From contig CM060978.1 in assembly GCA_030765065.1 (NCBI GenBank), positions 113,689,692-113,753,691 of the forward strand: 64,000 nt of DNA. Reading direction: 5' to 3'. Below are positions 1 to 12,694 of this stretch, piece by piece. Both the position numbers and the translations under genes were made by a program. Every line of letters begins with the position of its first letter. Positions within the stretch are counted from its first letter, which is position 1. The notes beneath the pieces were generated by a model. It was not told where the DNA came from and did no database searches. It saw only the letters and a program-made list of their open reading frames with translations. This stretch comes from Deroplatys truncata. Taxonomy: Eukaryota > Arthropoda > Insecta > Mantodea > Mantidae.

Positions 1-215
1 TGACTGATGTAAGTATAAAATGTTTATTTATTCAATGCTTCATTTTTTAATTTTGTTGCTTTCTCTCTCAAACATACACACATAGCGGACCGGCCCTTTT
101 ACTAGATATGGCCTTTTTTTTCCCTCGCAGGATCTCAAAGCGCGTATTCCGGTCGACATCCAGTTTTTGGATCGAATGTAGTATTACCTTTGTTATAGGT
201 AAACGATGAAGAAAG
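1..215 (-). repeat. ACTTTCTCTAC dispersed repeat, decayed fragment
   Basis: Read on the minus strand this matches the start of the dispersed family seen intact at 29788-30705. It begins with a degraded 'tactttcttc', followed by the section that normally carries the fused CpG motifs 'gatttcaccgg' and 'ttcgata'. It is truncated by the window edge. The match is visual and heavily diverged. Confidence 0.5.
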
Positions 216-537
216 TAATAATTTGATGTAATGAATACATTAACACAAAGCGGAATTACATAATTCGATATTCTACGACGATATTAAAGAATACCTAAAA
301 TTAAATGTTACATGTACAATTCCATATTGGTGTTAAATCATGAATTGAAAGCAGGTAGGAAAAGATAACGTGAAATTTTAGCCTTTAGGTATGCTTCCTT
401 GGCAACTCATCTCATTTACGAGTGCAAAACGAACTTAAAGACTTATGATTGTTAAAATATTTACTTTCTGCTAAACCAGAGCAGAGTGCATGACGTGTCC
501 TACTTTCGATGTACAACTGTACAGATGTACAGACTGA

Positions 538-538
538 T

Positions 539-589
<51 letters not shown>

Positions 590-591
590 CT
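538..591. repeat. (TAA)n microsatellite
   Basis: Uninterrupted trinucleotide repeat of about 18 units, seen directly. Confidence 0.95.
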
Positions 592-1790
592 ATGTTGAAG
601 CCTTCCATTGTTAACAAATAAAAATAAGACAGACGTTACTGCCTTCGTGTTACTTAATGGTGATTCTTTGATTACCTTTAATAATCGGAATGCAAGGACA
701 CCGATCTACATCGCACATCAAGAACGAAGATGCTTTCCTTGTTTTCTGTGGTTTTGTCTTAAAATGTGATGATGACCAAGCAACTATCCTAATATGAACC
801 CTCATATCACCGTTAAAAAAAGTGTTCCACATAGGTTACCTCCAAAGAAACACTAGATTACAAAGGAAGTACTGAGTTCCAACATCATAATAACAATTTG
901 TTCACCCACAAGGTTGTCACAACTTTAAACAAGCTTAAAATACTACAAGCTAAAGAAATGGTAAAGTAATAATGTACACTATAATAATTTGCCCATCTAC
1001 ATTTTCATCCAAAAAGCATTATATACCAGCTTCAGCTTGGGAACCTCTTCTTGTGACCATGCAGCACAATAATCATTCTCTAATATATTTACTCCATTAT
1101 GCGAAAACAAAACAGCTATATTACGTACCCGAAGTTTACTCTGTTATAGTTATTACAGCACTAGTCCCATTAATGCCCTGCAACTTGTTGCGAAATTGTC
1201 GGAATTAACTTAATAAAAATACCAAAATCAAACGTATTACTGGAACAGCAGCAAAAATTAGCGGGGCATTGCATTCCAACGCAACTTGAAAGGACCAGAA
1301 GGCCGGAAGAAGAGACGTAAATTCGGTTTTGCACAAGTCCCTTTAGGAACCTGTTTACTTCGTCAGCGGAGGGGAAATGTTTTTCGCGATGCGGGCCAAC
1401 TCAAAAGAGTCGTGGGAACTGCGCAAAGGGTTTCGTCTTCACGTGGGAAAAGTCGGCAGAACTGCTACTGTCACACCTGCCACCCTTTCGGACACCTTTT
1501 TCTGTAGCAAGCACCTTGACAGCCCTTAAATCGAGTTGTTTAAACCTCAAATTTCTTGCAAAGCGTTCTTTTTGTTCTCAGTGAAATTGCAATCTGCACA
1601 ACGCCAAGCGTTCAGTTCTTTGATGGAATTCTGAATGAAAATAATCAGCTGTACAGATGTGTTGCACAGCCTGCTCGTCCTCTTGGTGTTATACAAAATT
1701 CGGCGTAAATTATTTCCGGAATCGATCCCGTGATTTTAGGAGTGGTACGTGCCTTGGCAGCGTTAACCATGAAGCAAAACAAGAAACGTA
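592..1790. other. no recognisable gene
   Basis: Only short chance ORFs (60-78 codons) occur here and none resembles a known family. The part around 1250-1500 is richer in GC and CpG than its surroundings but holds no motif I can name. Confidence 0.5.
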
Positions 1791-1799
1791 AAAATAGAA

Positions 1800-1990
1800 G
1801 TGAGTTTATAGTTTACAACAAAAAGGTGACGAGTGCCTCAAGAGACTGGGTTCCTATTTATAGAACAGCCTGGGAGGCCTGCCTCTCTACACACCCCTCA
1901 CTGGCACGCATGTTTTTCACGTGGCGACAACTTGGATTCGAACCTCAACTTCTCAATCAAGCATAAACAGTTTGAGTAACCAAGAATAAT
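1800..1990 (-). mobile_element. possible tRNA-derived SINE fragment
   Basis: On the minus strand a perfect Pol III B-box core 'ggttcgaatcc' lies at about 1932-1942. It is followed by GC-rich, SINE-like body sequence towards 1800. A convincing A box was not found, so this could be a chance B box or a truncated element. Confidence 0.35.
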
Positions 1991-2555
1991 CGTGTACCTA
2001 CTTAAAACACGTTCTTGAAAATGACTGTGCTTACGCGGTAGCTCAAGAAATAAGAAAACCACACGGAATAGCAGAATCCATCGTTCGAATCTCTGTCGCA
2101 TCTCGAATGTTACAAATACTATTCATATTTGCAACATTTTAGTTATAATTGGTAGGGGAGATGATATCTTCATGCTTCAAGCTAAGTGTTCTTCAGAATT
2201 CTTGTAAACACAAAGAATTTACATGGCAATGTCATAAGCAATGCACGAGTTCTTGGCTTAATTCACTATGCGAAGAGCCAGACGAATGATCGGTTTCTTC
2301 ACCTTAATGCAGTGAATTCCCACACAAATATTTGCCACAGTTAGAGGAATAATTCAGCTTATTTAATATTCCCCGCGTCTTACGGAGCAATGTTGGGGCG
2401 GAAATCAAAGCATTCAACCTAAGTTTATGATTAACATTAATGTCTATATTAATTTGGCAAACATGTGCTAAAATGCACTAAGTATATTTAAACTACAAAT
2501 GTTTTGTTTTCCTGTCTTGCATACTGAGATATGAAAGAGCCTGTGTTTTACAACA
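1991..2555. other. unannotated AT-rich spacer
   Basis: No coding, RNA or repeat feature recognised. Confidence 0.5.
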
Positions 2556-2559
2556 AACT

Positions 2560-2947
2560 GTATGACGGCACAGCCGGGGACCCCGCCCCACATGTGGTCC
2601 AACGCCCCCACCGGGGGTGGTCCTTATACCCGGCAACCGGCCGAAGGCCAGGGGACGTAGAAAGTTCACAGGGGGCATCCTTTTACCCTGCACGCTGCAC
2701 CGAAGCACCATCGCCGACACTTCCAACCCTGAAACGGACCAAACGTGGTGGGTGTATTAAATGATCAGTGGAACGAAATGGAGGGACAGGAAATTCGGGG
2801 GTGAAAGAAACCACTCCAGCATTCGCTTATGACCCGGCAAAACCCCGGAAAAGCCCATGGGTCAGAGTGGGCGGTCGCCGGGGATCGATCCCGGGACCTC
2901 AGGAATACGGGCTACAGACATTGTCACCTGAGTCATTCCGCTCGGTA
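2560..2947 (-). mobile_element. GC-rich tRNA-derived SINE (second family)
   Basis: On the minus strand the element opens with a tRNA-like head. An A-box-like 'tgactcaggtgac' lies at about 2923-2935 and a B-box-like 'gggatcgatcccc' at about 2880-2892. A GC-rich body with many CpGs and runs of CCCC/GGGG follows. The abrupt rise in GC against AT-rich flanks supports an inserted element. Only this one copy is seen in the window, so the family assignment rests on the head alone. Translations across it are not genes. Confidence 0.6.
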
Positions 2948-3955
2948 AGTTTTGGACACTTTTTTTTCAACAAAGGCTTTAATATTTTTTATTAAAATAA
3001 AATAATTATTTCAATACGAGAAATTAATGTAGGGTATGTGTTGAATTTTCTGCGAATAGCCTATGAAGTTATCTCCATAATGTTTGAATTTTGTAAACTT
3101 TTATATAACAGGGAAATCATAACAAATAGACAGAACCTCATTATAGGAAAGCTGTAAGGCTCATTAAAGTACACAGTTTGTGTCAAATAAGTGTTCTTTT
3201 TTTTCGCAGCGTTTTTCGTTTTCGAATTATTCCATGTTGCACGTTTATACTTTCCCAAGTAATGTTGCCTGAATGACAAGCTTTTTGCCTATTTTCCCAT
3301 CGCAACAGTTTTCATAATACAAGTAAACATCTGAATACTGTTTCCGCAAATGTAGCTAAGCATTTTTGTTTATTTTGAAATCATTTCTAGGTAAAGATGA
3401 TTTGTGAATAACGCAACTGGATAGAAGAGTCTACTTATATATGAACACTAATATAAACGGATAATTGTGAATTTTCATGGGTAGGGAAAGTCGTACGAGT
3501 GTTCACATCAGGTCTTTCTATACTATACTTATTGTTATAATAAACATTGACCTAAAATAGTTTCCGTACATGTTCTATTGCAGTTGTTCAGGAACATACA
3601 GAAGGCTAAGAAGATAAATCAATGTTTAAAAGCGGGTCAGTAAATACCAGTCTTGATATTAAGTACTCTTTGAATGGGCTCATGAGAAGCAAAAGAACGA
3701 CCCATTAACATTTCAAGCTGCTGCCTAAAATACTGAAAAATTCAAAGGAACGGTGACCACTTCGGAAATTTGTAATGCCATATTTTTATATACTTCTTGA
3801 CAGTATTGATAAACATTCTCTAGAAATGGTTTCAATTGGCTAACACATTCTTCGTTATGGATACATACGAGGCTGAGACTGTAGTCAATTGCTTAAAAAA
3901 AGGTCAATAAATGCTAATCATGACACTATAGGTAGATTCTTTGCACGCACAAAGA
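2948..3955. other. unannotated AT-rich stretch
   Basis: No supported gene. Several ordinary poly-A/T runs and short chance ORFs only. Confidence 0.5.
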
Positions 3956-3958
3956 AAA

Positions 3959-4785
3959 TGTTACATTTACATGACTTTCTCTAACCTTCTTCAGCAAACA
4001 ATTCTTACAAAAGCTTATTCTTCGATCTACTTCATGTCAATCGAGATAAATAAGTATAGAAATGGTTTTACTACATATTTCCTTGTAGGTACAAAGGGAA
4101 TAGGGGAATACAGTAGGCTTGAGCGATGGTCAAATCTTTTAAGAGCCGGTCGCTGTGTGATGGTTTTGAAATTCCGTTCTCTTTGCATGCAGGAGAAAAA
4201 AAGCGAATGACTTCCCATTTGAAAAATTAAAGTATTTGAAAATTCAAATCAGTAACAATGAATATCTCGGAAATGGTTAACTCCACACCCCCACCCAAAA
4301 AAGACAAATTGTGAGATTAACACATCGGCATTTTGTGTGTAGTAAGATTGTCTCATTTCATAGTGTTTACCAGTTATGCAAAAGTTATTCAGAATGAAGA
4401 GGATTTCAGAGTTTATTCCCCCAAAATTCAAGATATACGTTTAATTTGTGATGAAAATATCTTAAACATGCGGTATTTTAATCGTTAGTCATTTTTTGAA
4501 AAAAAAATGGAAACTCTCGAAAAATTTTCTTGAAAATCTTCGTGTGGCATCCTTGGAGGAGCTGAACTTAAATGCCAAATTTGTATTTAACCGACTTTTC
4601 GTTGTTGAGTTATGCTGTTCAGACAGACAGACAACAGACACACACAGCCTTTTTTTTCCTTCTGAAAATGTTTTTTTGGGGTTCAGGGACCTCAAAACTC
4701 ATTTCGGGTAAAATCTCGACATCAAATTATTGGGTGGAATACAATACTTCCCCTACTTACTACACATGATACAGGAAGTAAAAAG
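3959..4785 (-). repeat. ACTTTCTCTAC dispersed repeat, near full-length
   Basis: Minus-strand copy. The 3' end motif appears as 'acatgactttctctaacc' near 3968. A short CA-rich tract lies near 4620-4645, where the family carries its (TG)n tract. The 5' end closes with 'aggaagtaaaaa' near 4775. It contains the conserved blocks for 'ggtgaaatctcg', 'ggaatacaatacttcccc' and the CTTTGCATG block. Non-coding. Confidence 0.8.
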
Positions 4786-4799
4786 ACGACGGCTTAATA

Positions 4800-5273
4800 T
4801 TTTCAGGTAATCAATTTAAAATATGGGAAACTTAAAAGGCAAAAGATTGTGTTAAATAATAATAATCATAATAATAGGTGATATCTAAAAGAACGAATAT
4901 TTCGGAAATGGCTAATGTCAAAAACACTTTCATTTGACATAATTTGCATATTTTAACGAAATCGACATATTTCCTGTAATATGTTTTTGTACGAGTTATA
5001 CAAAAGTCAATGGCAAGGATTACCTCAAGGCTATTTATAGAAAATTTAACGCATATACTTTATTTTTAGGACATCTACCTATAATTAATACTGCAATCAG
5101 TCTCTAAGATACTTTTGAAGGTAATAAAGCAGTAACAGATTCCTTCCCTTGAGTGTTGTTTGAGTTGGGGGAGAATTTCTAGAAAACCTTTCAAGTAGTA
5201 TTCTAAAACGTGACTGACTAAATATGAAATTCAACACTTAAATTTTCATTTTTGAGTTATGTTCTCTCACGCA

Positions 5274-5304
<31 letters not shown>

Positions 5305-5400
5305 CACTATCTCCGGCAAAATCTTGATACAGAATGTTTTAGACGGAAGACACTGCCTTCCCTACCTTATATAAACATAAATAAGGTACAAGGATGTTTT
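4800..5400 (-). repeat. ACTTTCTCTAC dispersed repeat, diverged copy
   Basis: A second minus-strand copy directly after the first, strongly diverged. The (CACG)/(CA) tract at 5268-5303 sits at the same internal place as the (TG)n of other copies. It is followed by the degraded terminal block ending near 5395. Confidence 0.6.
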
Positions 5401-7030
5401 AAATAAGTTTGGACAACAAACATAGTCGCACGTTCATGGTTTAATGTGAAACCAAAATAAAAATATTTAACGGGAACGAATTTGAATCAATACCGGTCTT
5501 ATACACAATCTTGAGCGAACTCTTCGAAACCGACATTTTTATGCACTTTGTTAATTTCACTCCTCTGGTAAATAAAGGTGTAGGGCGATGCGATTCCACT
5601 ATTCGTTTTTAGAAGACGTATCGCAATGTTTGGCTATAACGATCACTACAAATATTTTAACCAGTGTTTTTGGCAATCTTTACAAACTAAGCATTTAAAA
5701 CAACACAAGTTAATTATGTCGCTTGCAAGAACTCTACAGCTAGTTATAACATGCTTGTTTTACTTTCTTCAAGAAAAAACTGCAACGGAGATTAATGCTA
5801 AGTTCAAGAGCTTCTATAATCCAACTGTCATCCAACTCGTGATACGCTCTAGTTTTTAATGAGGTTGCAATGCTCCAGATGAGACTCCCTTTAGAGTGGT
5901 TTCTTCTGCCAAAAGTAATTATACAAAATTCGTCCAACTATTACTCTGCTATTTGTATGCGAATGCGCTTCCGTATAACCCTTTCTAAATGCCCCTCAAC
6001 ACTTCATTTCTAAATCGAATTTCAGCATTATATTACATTATTTACAATCATGACAAAAACACAGCATAACTAAACAGTTTCAAGTGCGAGAAGTACACAT
6101 TTTTCCAACTCAGTGTCTTAAACACAGTTGTTTATTCTCAATACGGGCCCTAAACTTAAATATCACAATATATTTTAATTTTCATTTCGCAGAGCTGTTT
6201 ATTGTGAATTTTTATGGTTTGTAAATAACATCATGTACGCAAATTGGGAACTTGAGAGTCTTTTATACTCTTGTAATTTTCAACACTGGCTATGCTGTTG
6301 TAGAAAATCTTTCTACTCGTAAAAAAATTCCACTTCAGCCATAAGTTCCGTAAGTAACCATTATCTACTCAGTACTAAAACTTACGTTTAATCATCATGG
6401 GCAGACCTGCAGATTCACTGCAGAATGTTATTAAGGGTAAACACAGGGTGAAGCAATTAAAACTGCTACCTTAAATATCACCTATACTATTACTGATATC
6501 GACGAAATGTTTTCATTAAATTGAAGCCTGAATGGCGCTATATAAAAAATGTATTTGAACAAGTATTGCTGATAAAACATGCAATCTGGAAAACAAATTG
6601 GTCTGTATTACAATAACGAATGTATCGTCAGATTAATTAGCCTGCAACATCTCCAAAGCTGGTGGGAGACCTTAGATGCTGTCAGCCGAGTGTTTTATGT
6701 TGAATGCCAGAGTAAAGCGCCCTAATACTTATACATTTCAGTAATAAGGTACTGTTGGTTCCCTTAACTCTGCTGCGCTTATGATGAAGTTTTAAAAACT
6801 AGATAGTGGACAGTGTAATTCGCTGCATTGTTTCTTAAGTTCACGAGCAACCTATGCTTCATTAGCAGCTATAAAGCTGAACTGTATTGGCACAAAGATA
6901 TCGAAACATTAACCCTAATAAACTAGAAATAATAATTATTTCAATTTGCTCTATTCTGAGTGAAAAATTCCACTCTATCTTTCAAATGAATTGTTAGAAG
7001 CTACTTTAAAGAAATGTATAAGTCTCGTTT
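5401..7030. other. unannotated CpG-retaining stretch
   Basis: No gene recognised. Short ORFs at 5626-5937 overlap on both strands and look like chance. CpG density is visibly higher than in the right part of the window. Confidence 0.5.
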
Positions 7031-7033
7031 AAT

Positions 7034-7305
7034 GTGTGTAGTGGTTACCATGCTAGCCTCTAGTTCCCGAGATCGCGGGTTCAAACCCGGCGGAGGACGA
7101 TGGATTTTTTCGGGCGTAAAATCCCATAGCATTGCTTCCTTCGGAAGGGGAGTAAAGCCGGTGGTCCCGTGTCGCAGATTTACGGCACATAAAAGAATCT
7201 CAAGTCTGATAAAGAGGCCTCTGAGCAAAATTACCGGTCTTTCATGTCCAATATAGAATGGGACGCTACGGACCACAGCAGTTAAATAAAGCTGAATTTG
7301 AGATT
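7034..7305 (+). mobile_element. tRNA-derived SINE (family S1), full-length
   Basis: The tRNA-like head has an A-box region 'agtggttaccatgctag' and a B box 'gggttcaaaccc' about 35 nt later. A conserved body follows, with blocks 'tttttcgggcgtaaaa', 'cttccttcggaaggg', 'gataaagaggcctctgag' and 'ggtctttcatg'. The end is 'agttaaataaagctgaattt'. Seven copies of this family are in the window. Conceptual proteins across it are artefacts. Transcription would be by Pol III from the internal boxes, and movement depends on a partner LINE. Confidence 0.85.
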
Positions 7306-7309
7306 TCAT

Positions 7310-8560
7310 TTAATGTTCCAAGTAGTGAACATTTGCTGCACATTATGCAGCATTAGAGATAATCGCGCTCAACAGCTGCTATAATGCACTTCTGCATGTC
7401 TCTAGTTACAGTCAGTATCAAACTTAAAAAAACAAAACATTGAGCAAAGTATCGTACAAACTTGCATCATGTACTGTTATTGCGTTTCTTGAAAAACAAA
7501 ATGTAAAACAAAATGAAAAACAAAAAGTTAACTCCCAAAACACCAATCAATTCTTTTAATGCATTAAAGTTCAATATCGATTTACTGATTAATTACTTGC
7601 TATAGGAATATACGGTAAACGTTCATTATTGCCCTAATTTTATGTAGTTTAATTTCTACTACATTAGGATTACTGTTCCGTTTAAAACATAACTCTGGGC
7701 TCGAAGTATCTTTAAGAAAGAAATTCTACTCTATAGGCAAAAGTTGTTTATCCCTTGGGTGCCCTTTAATCAAGAAAAGTAGATGGTCGATAGAAATAAG
7801 TAAACGTGCCATACATATATTTTTTCTCCTTTTGCTTTCTTCCCGCCTTATGTAAAGCTTAACTTCCCGCCAATTGCCAAAACTACTTGGAGACTGAGAG
7901 CAGAATGAGTGGCATGGCGCCAATGAGTGTGTACGAAGTCTATTGACACCGAAGTTACCTGTTTCGCTCTGGGAGGCAAAATGGCAATTTACGGAAGAAA
8001 CCCTGGCTAAAAGCTTTCAAATACAAGCCAGAAGAAGCACAAATGAACGACTGACAGAGTATTGCTTAACGGTGCTTTTTTGACTTCTTCTTTTTAATTT
8101 AGGGCGCTGTCCTGTATGTTTAAACTGCTTCTTTCTATTGGTGACAAGCTCTGTTTCCATCCAGCAGGTGATCGTGATGTGTCCGGTTTAAAGTTCATCG
8201 CAAGTTTCGAGAGACGAACTTCCGCCATTCTATTTAACATGATTTCTCCATCATTTCCTTCTTTGACCTACCTCATAATGTCTATAATCCCACAAAACTA
8301 TGCTACTTATATCTTCATTAGTCTTTTTATCATATAATGTAACACCTGTTATTAATCTTAAATTTTTCATTTCGTTGTTCTGCTTTCAGCCAGATCATTT
8401 CCGCAGCAAACATCATCAATAGTCTGATACAAGTTTATATATTCGGGTTTTACTTTCTACGCTGATATGCTTAATTCTCCAATAATCTCTCTTAATGCTC
8501 CTGATATCGTCGGCGTCTTTCTTACTTGTGTTTTTTAACTTGTAATTAAATTATTATTAT
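7310..8560. other. unannotated stretch
   Basis: No gene or known repeat identified. A tandem-like 'aaaacaaaatg' motif near 7490-7525 is a minor low-complexity feature. Confidence 0.5.
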
Positions 8561-8565
8561 TACTA

Positions 8566-8860
8566 AATAAACTGAGTTTTATTAACGGACGCTCTTTAAC
8601 TACTATGGTCCTTAGAGTCCCATTCTATATTGGGCGTGAAAGACCGGTAATTTTGCTCAGAGGCCTCTTTATCAGGCTTGAGGTTCTTTTACGTGCCGTA
8701 AATCTAAGACACGGGACCACCAGCTTTACTTCACTTCCGAAGGAAGCCCGAAGCCCCGATTTTTTCACCCGAAAAAAATCCATCGCCCTCCGCCGGGTTT
8801 GAATCCGCGACCTCGAGAACTAAAGACCAGCGTGGTACTTCTAGGCCATAGTTGGGTTTT
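8566..8860 (-). mobile_element. SINE S1 copy
   Basis: Minus-strand S1 copy. Its tail reads 'aactgagttttatt' on the plus strand and its tRNA head lies at about 8795-8850 with the B-box sequence 'gggtttgaatccg'. It is followed immediately by another S1 copy in the same orientation. Confidence 0.85.
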
Positions 8861-8865
8861 ATTTA

Positions 8866-8907
8866 TGGACGCTCTTTAGCTACTATGGTCCTTAGCGTCC
8901 CATTCTA
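8866..8907 (-). mobile_element. SINE S1 copy, 3' part, split by a MITE
   Basis: The SINE tail and the 'ggacgctctttagctactat' block run up to 'cattcTA' at 8907, where a mariner-like MITE interrupts it. The same SINE resumes at 9548. Confidence 0.85.
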
Positions 8908-9547
8908 CAGGGTGGATCATTTAACTTGAGACTGTACTATATCTCCAAAACTAAGCGTTACAGAAAGAAATGTCTTTAATAACAGTTGCTTGATATGGGG
9001 GAAAGTAAACGTCATTAGTCATGTTTTGTTTGGAGGACTTTGTGATGGTCATTTTAATGTCAATTTAATTTTTTTTAATGGAAACCCACATTTTGTATGT
9101 TATTTTCTCATTAGAAAATGGTTTATGAACAGCTGTTTATTTTTTGATGAGGAATAAGGAAACAAAATAAAAAATGTTGGTTCCAATTACGAAACGTAAC
9201 TTGACTCTCAAATGTCATCCATGGATGTTCCAACCATTCATTGCGCTCTTCGTACACAGCCATTCAGAATTTTCGTTGTTATTTACGTTGGTGTAAGAAG
9301 AATTACAATGTGCTTTATACAAATGTTTAATTTTTTTATGACGGGTGAGAAAACATTAAAAAGGTAAGTTCCCATTAAAAAAAATTAAATTGACCCTAAA
9401 ATGACCATCACAACGTCCTCCAAATAAAACACGACTAATGACATTTACTTTACCCCATACTATCAAACAACTTTTATTCAAGAAATTTCTTTCTATAACG
9501 CTTCGTTTTGGAGATATGTACAGTCTCAACTTAAATGGTCCACTCTG
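8908..9547. mobile_element. mariner-like MITE with ~175-bp inverted repeats, nested in SINE
   Basis: The ends are 'cagggtggatcatttaac' on the left and the inverse of 'cagagtggaccatttaag' on the right. The two arms match over about 175 bp with scattered differences. It is flanked by TA at 8906-8907 and 9548-9549, and removing it restores a continuous S1 SINE. TA duplication is the hallmark of the Tc1/mariner superfamily. No transposase ORF is present, so it is non-autonomous. Confidence 0.85.
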
Positions 9548-9772
9548 TATATTAGACGTGAAAGACCGGAACTTTTGCTCAGAGGCCTCTTTATCAGGCT
9601 TGAGGTTGGTTTACCTGCCATAAATCTACGACACGGGACTACCGGCTTTACTTCTCTTCCAAAGGAAGCCATTTTAAGGATTTTTACGCCCGAAAAAAAT
9701 CATCACCCTCCGCCGGGTTTGAACCCGCGACCTCGAAAACCAGAGGTAACCCCCACTAGACCATGCAGGACG
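9548..9772 (-). mobile_element. SINE S1 copy, 5' part, after the MITE
   Basis: Continues the SINE split at 8907 with 'tattagacgtgaaagaccg' and ends in the tRNA head, with B box 'gggtttgaaccc' near 9714-9725. Confidence 0.85.
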
Positions 9773-9779
9773 ACTTTAT

Positions 9780-10035
9780 TATTACTGGTGATATTAACTT
9801 CCAAGTAATTGAAGTTCGTTACTTACGCCTTTCGAGGGAAATATACGAAAATACCTATGTGATAATTTTATTGTATTCAATATTAACTGCATAATTTTCT
9901 TGCACGCGATGTTTGCGTGTCAAATGTGTTAGCTCAGAAGTGTGAATGTTTACAAGGCTGTAGTACATTCATAGCTTTACTGCGAAGTTACTTCTACAGG
10001 CCGCAACGAATACAACCTCTTTCATAATTCATTCA
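9780..10035. other. unannotated spacer
   Basis: No gene or repeat recognised. Confidence 0.5.
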
Positions 10036-10039
10036 TTCA

Positions 10040-10312
10040 TTATCTGTTTACCCTCCTCTTATGTAGGACTTACACCCCCCAGGACTTACAAGCGGGTGCC
10101 TGGGGGTCAGAGTCCCGTCGAGGAGCAGACACTCATGGATCAGACAGAGTATCCAGGATATGTGATCAGCCCGATGCCTGGTATGGGATGAAGTAAGTAG
10201 ATGAAACGAAATGTTGGTGAAATAGATGAAAGGAAAGGTGATGATGGAGCAGTTGGTGGAATGAATGGCGGGGGAAACCGGAGAACCCGGAGAAAACCCG
10301 CCCATACGCCTC
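10040..10312. repeat. GC-richer probable dispersed repeat
   Basis: A compact block of higher GC. It contains '(cattcatt)' at its left edge and the motif 'ggaaaccggagaacccg' at its right edge. That motif style is common in dispersed invertebrate repeats. Three overlapping minus-strand ORFs here are rich in Pro, Ser and His, change frame over the same bases and look non-coding. Only one copy is seen. Confidence 0.4.
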
Positions 10313-10664
10313 TTTCATAATAACATTTATTTGCATATTGAAGATCGAAAACAATATCCACGCTTTAATATGCTTTGTGGCATTCATTTCCATAAGAAGT
10401 TTGCGACGCGTTTTGGCAGATTCAAAAGGGCCATAACCGGAAATCCGTGTATGGTAATTGAGACAATGAGAAAATATAATGCCCTTTGACGCTTATGGAT
10501 AGAGCAATAACGAGGTATTACAACTTGTCATCAGTGTCGGTTCCTGTTCTTGTTCAGCTCTTCATTAACCTTCCGCTATTCCGCTGACGACAGTTTTAGT
10601 ATTTCCATGTTCTGCTGTTTCGAAATAAGGACAATACATTAAATGTTATATACATCAATTATAC

Positions 10665-10965
10665 TTTTAGAGATTTCATCGGAAATAGATGTTTTGAGGT
10701 ACCTACCCCGAGGTAAAAAAAATATTTTTTACAAAAATGTCCGATAAATACGAAACTTTGTATTTAATTTCAGCATCATCCAAGGATGCGACATGAAGAG
10801 TTAAAAAATACCCCCACCCCAAATTACCCTTTATATGGAAAAACGTTTGCTAGTTTTTACTTTCCAAAAAGTGGTTCTAATGATTTTGATCAAAATACCA
10901 GAGGTTTAAGAAATTTGCATGACAAATAAAATTCAATGAAAGACAGAAAATTCTATATATTTTCC
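10665..10965 (+). repeat. ACTTTCTCTAC dispersed repeat, 5' fragment
   Basis: Contains the family blocks 'gagatttcatcggaaata', 'ccaaggatgcgacatgaag' and 'tacccccacccc' in the right order. The first terminal block and the whole 3' half are missing. Confidence 0.7.
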
Positions 10966-11554
10966 TTTTTGTGGGACTGGAAACCTGTATTATTTCCAGC
11001 ATACTTGATAACAGCGAAAATAGCAATAAGAACAGCTTTTATCGCTTTGTAGTATGTTAATGACATCGCGATTAACCGCAACTTAAGTTCGCGCTAACGA
11101 CGACGATGAACCAACCTCAGGTTGTGCAACTTGCTGGGGCTTCGTTGTATGAGTATCTCAAGCGTCAACTTCGCGTTAGTTTTTCGGGATGTAACTGGCC
11201 CATTGGGATGCAACAAACGCCATTCCGAATGTAGCTTTCAACATTATTAATTGCGAAAAAAAAAATGGTGCGCGATCTCTCCGAAAATACGCTGCTACAG
11301 AGAAAACCGGAAGTAACATTTATTTCACGTGGACCATTCTCCGTTTGTTTTTGTCTATTTCTGTACTCCAGCATCCGTCTCCTACTGCGGCCGTCTCTTC
11401 TGCTTAGAATCGTGTAACATTATGAGCACGGGTTGGCTTAGTGCCCTGTAAATGGACCAAATTTGGTAAAATTTCACACAGCTGAAGCCATTATTGCAAA
11501 AGCGATTCCGCCCTACTTATTTAATTAGTCACACAGTTGGTCTCGTAGAGAAAC
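10966..11554. other. unannotated CpG-rich stretch
   Basis: CpG-rich around 11050-11400 with no recognised gene. Confidence 0.5.
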
Positions 11555-12690
11555 AAATCTGATGTGATACATTCACACGACTTTCTCTACCCTTTATAGT
11601 TTAGTATACAAACTATTCTTACTAAAACAGTTGATGCACTGTGTTTTTAACCTCACCAAATATATCATTATTTTGACTCATAGAACCAACAATCACTTTG
11701 ACTCCTTTCTCGGAAAACACTTTTTAACATTAAAGTTAAAGCTTATCCGTCACTTACTAAGCATAATGAACAGTCTTAAAATGTAAGCAACGAAAATAAA
11801 ATAAGGAGCACTTTAAAATGATATAACAAATAAGATATGAATTAATAAAATGAAATGGTCTTACGAAATTGGTTCAATCAGCACTCCTTCGAAGCAAAGC
11901 CGCTGAAAGAAGATTCACAAACGTATATTTTATAAAGTTACCATAGATGTTTATATTTGTTAACAAAATCAAGCAGTAAATTGATTTGTCAATGTAAACA
12001 TTTAAATGTTTTATTCGTAGTAACAAGCGCTTGCAATGAAACGAAAGAAACAAAGGAGAATCGCACAACTTCATGCTTGTCCGTTAGAAGACACAATTCA
12101 GTGTAAAATTAAAACATGGAATATTTCTAAAACGGCTAACGCTATGAAAAAATTATTAAACACAAAATGTTTGTTTTAATGAGCTCTACAATTCTTCTGA
12201 AATAAATTTTTGTCTATCCGTTATGGTTTTCTAGTAAAACAAATTTATACAAAATTCAATCAAATAAAGGGAATTTCACAAGCTATTCCCATAAAATTCA
12301 AGATATACATTTTATTTGTCATGTAAATATATTAAATATGTGCTATTTTAATAAAAATCTTTAGGGCCATTTTTGAGAAAATCAGAAATTTCAAAAAAAT
12401 GTTCATGTAGAGGGTAGTTTGGGATGGGGGAATATTGTTGAAAATCTTCTTATCGCATCTTTGGAAGATACTGAAACTAAATAACAAGTTTGGTATTTAT
12501 CCAACTTTTCGTTTTTGAATATGCTGTTCACACACACACACACACACAAACAGACAATTTTTTCAAAAAATGCTTTTTTTGGATTCAAGGACCTCAAAAA
12601 GTGTATTTCTGGTGAAATCTCTATATAGAATTTTTTTAGTGGAATGCAGTACCTTCTCTACGTACTAATTATGTGGTACAGAAAGTAAAA
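11555..12690 (-). repeat. ACTTTCTCTAC dispersed repeat with internal foreign segment
   Basis: Minus-strand copy from 'aatctgatgtg' (3' end) to 'cagaaagtaaaaatt' (5' end). The part from about 11645 to 12060 does not resemble other copies and is probably a later insertion or replaced segment. The (CA)n tract at about 12529-12548 is the mirror of the family's (TG)n site. Confidence 0.75.
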
Positions 12691-12694
12691 ATTG

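Noticed and set aside
8605-8802. Conserved ORF with 'ILLRGLFIRLEVLLRAVNLRHG' type sequence at several places
   Set aside because: It is a conceptual translation of the tRNA-derived S1 SINE, including copies at 7014, 9575, 29065 and 55531. There is no evidence of coding function.
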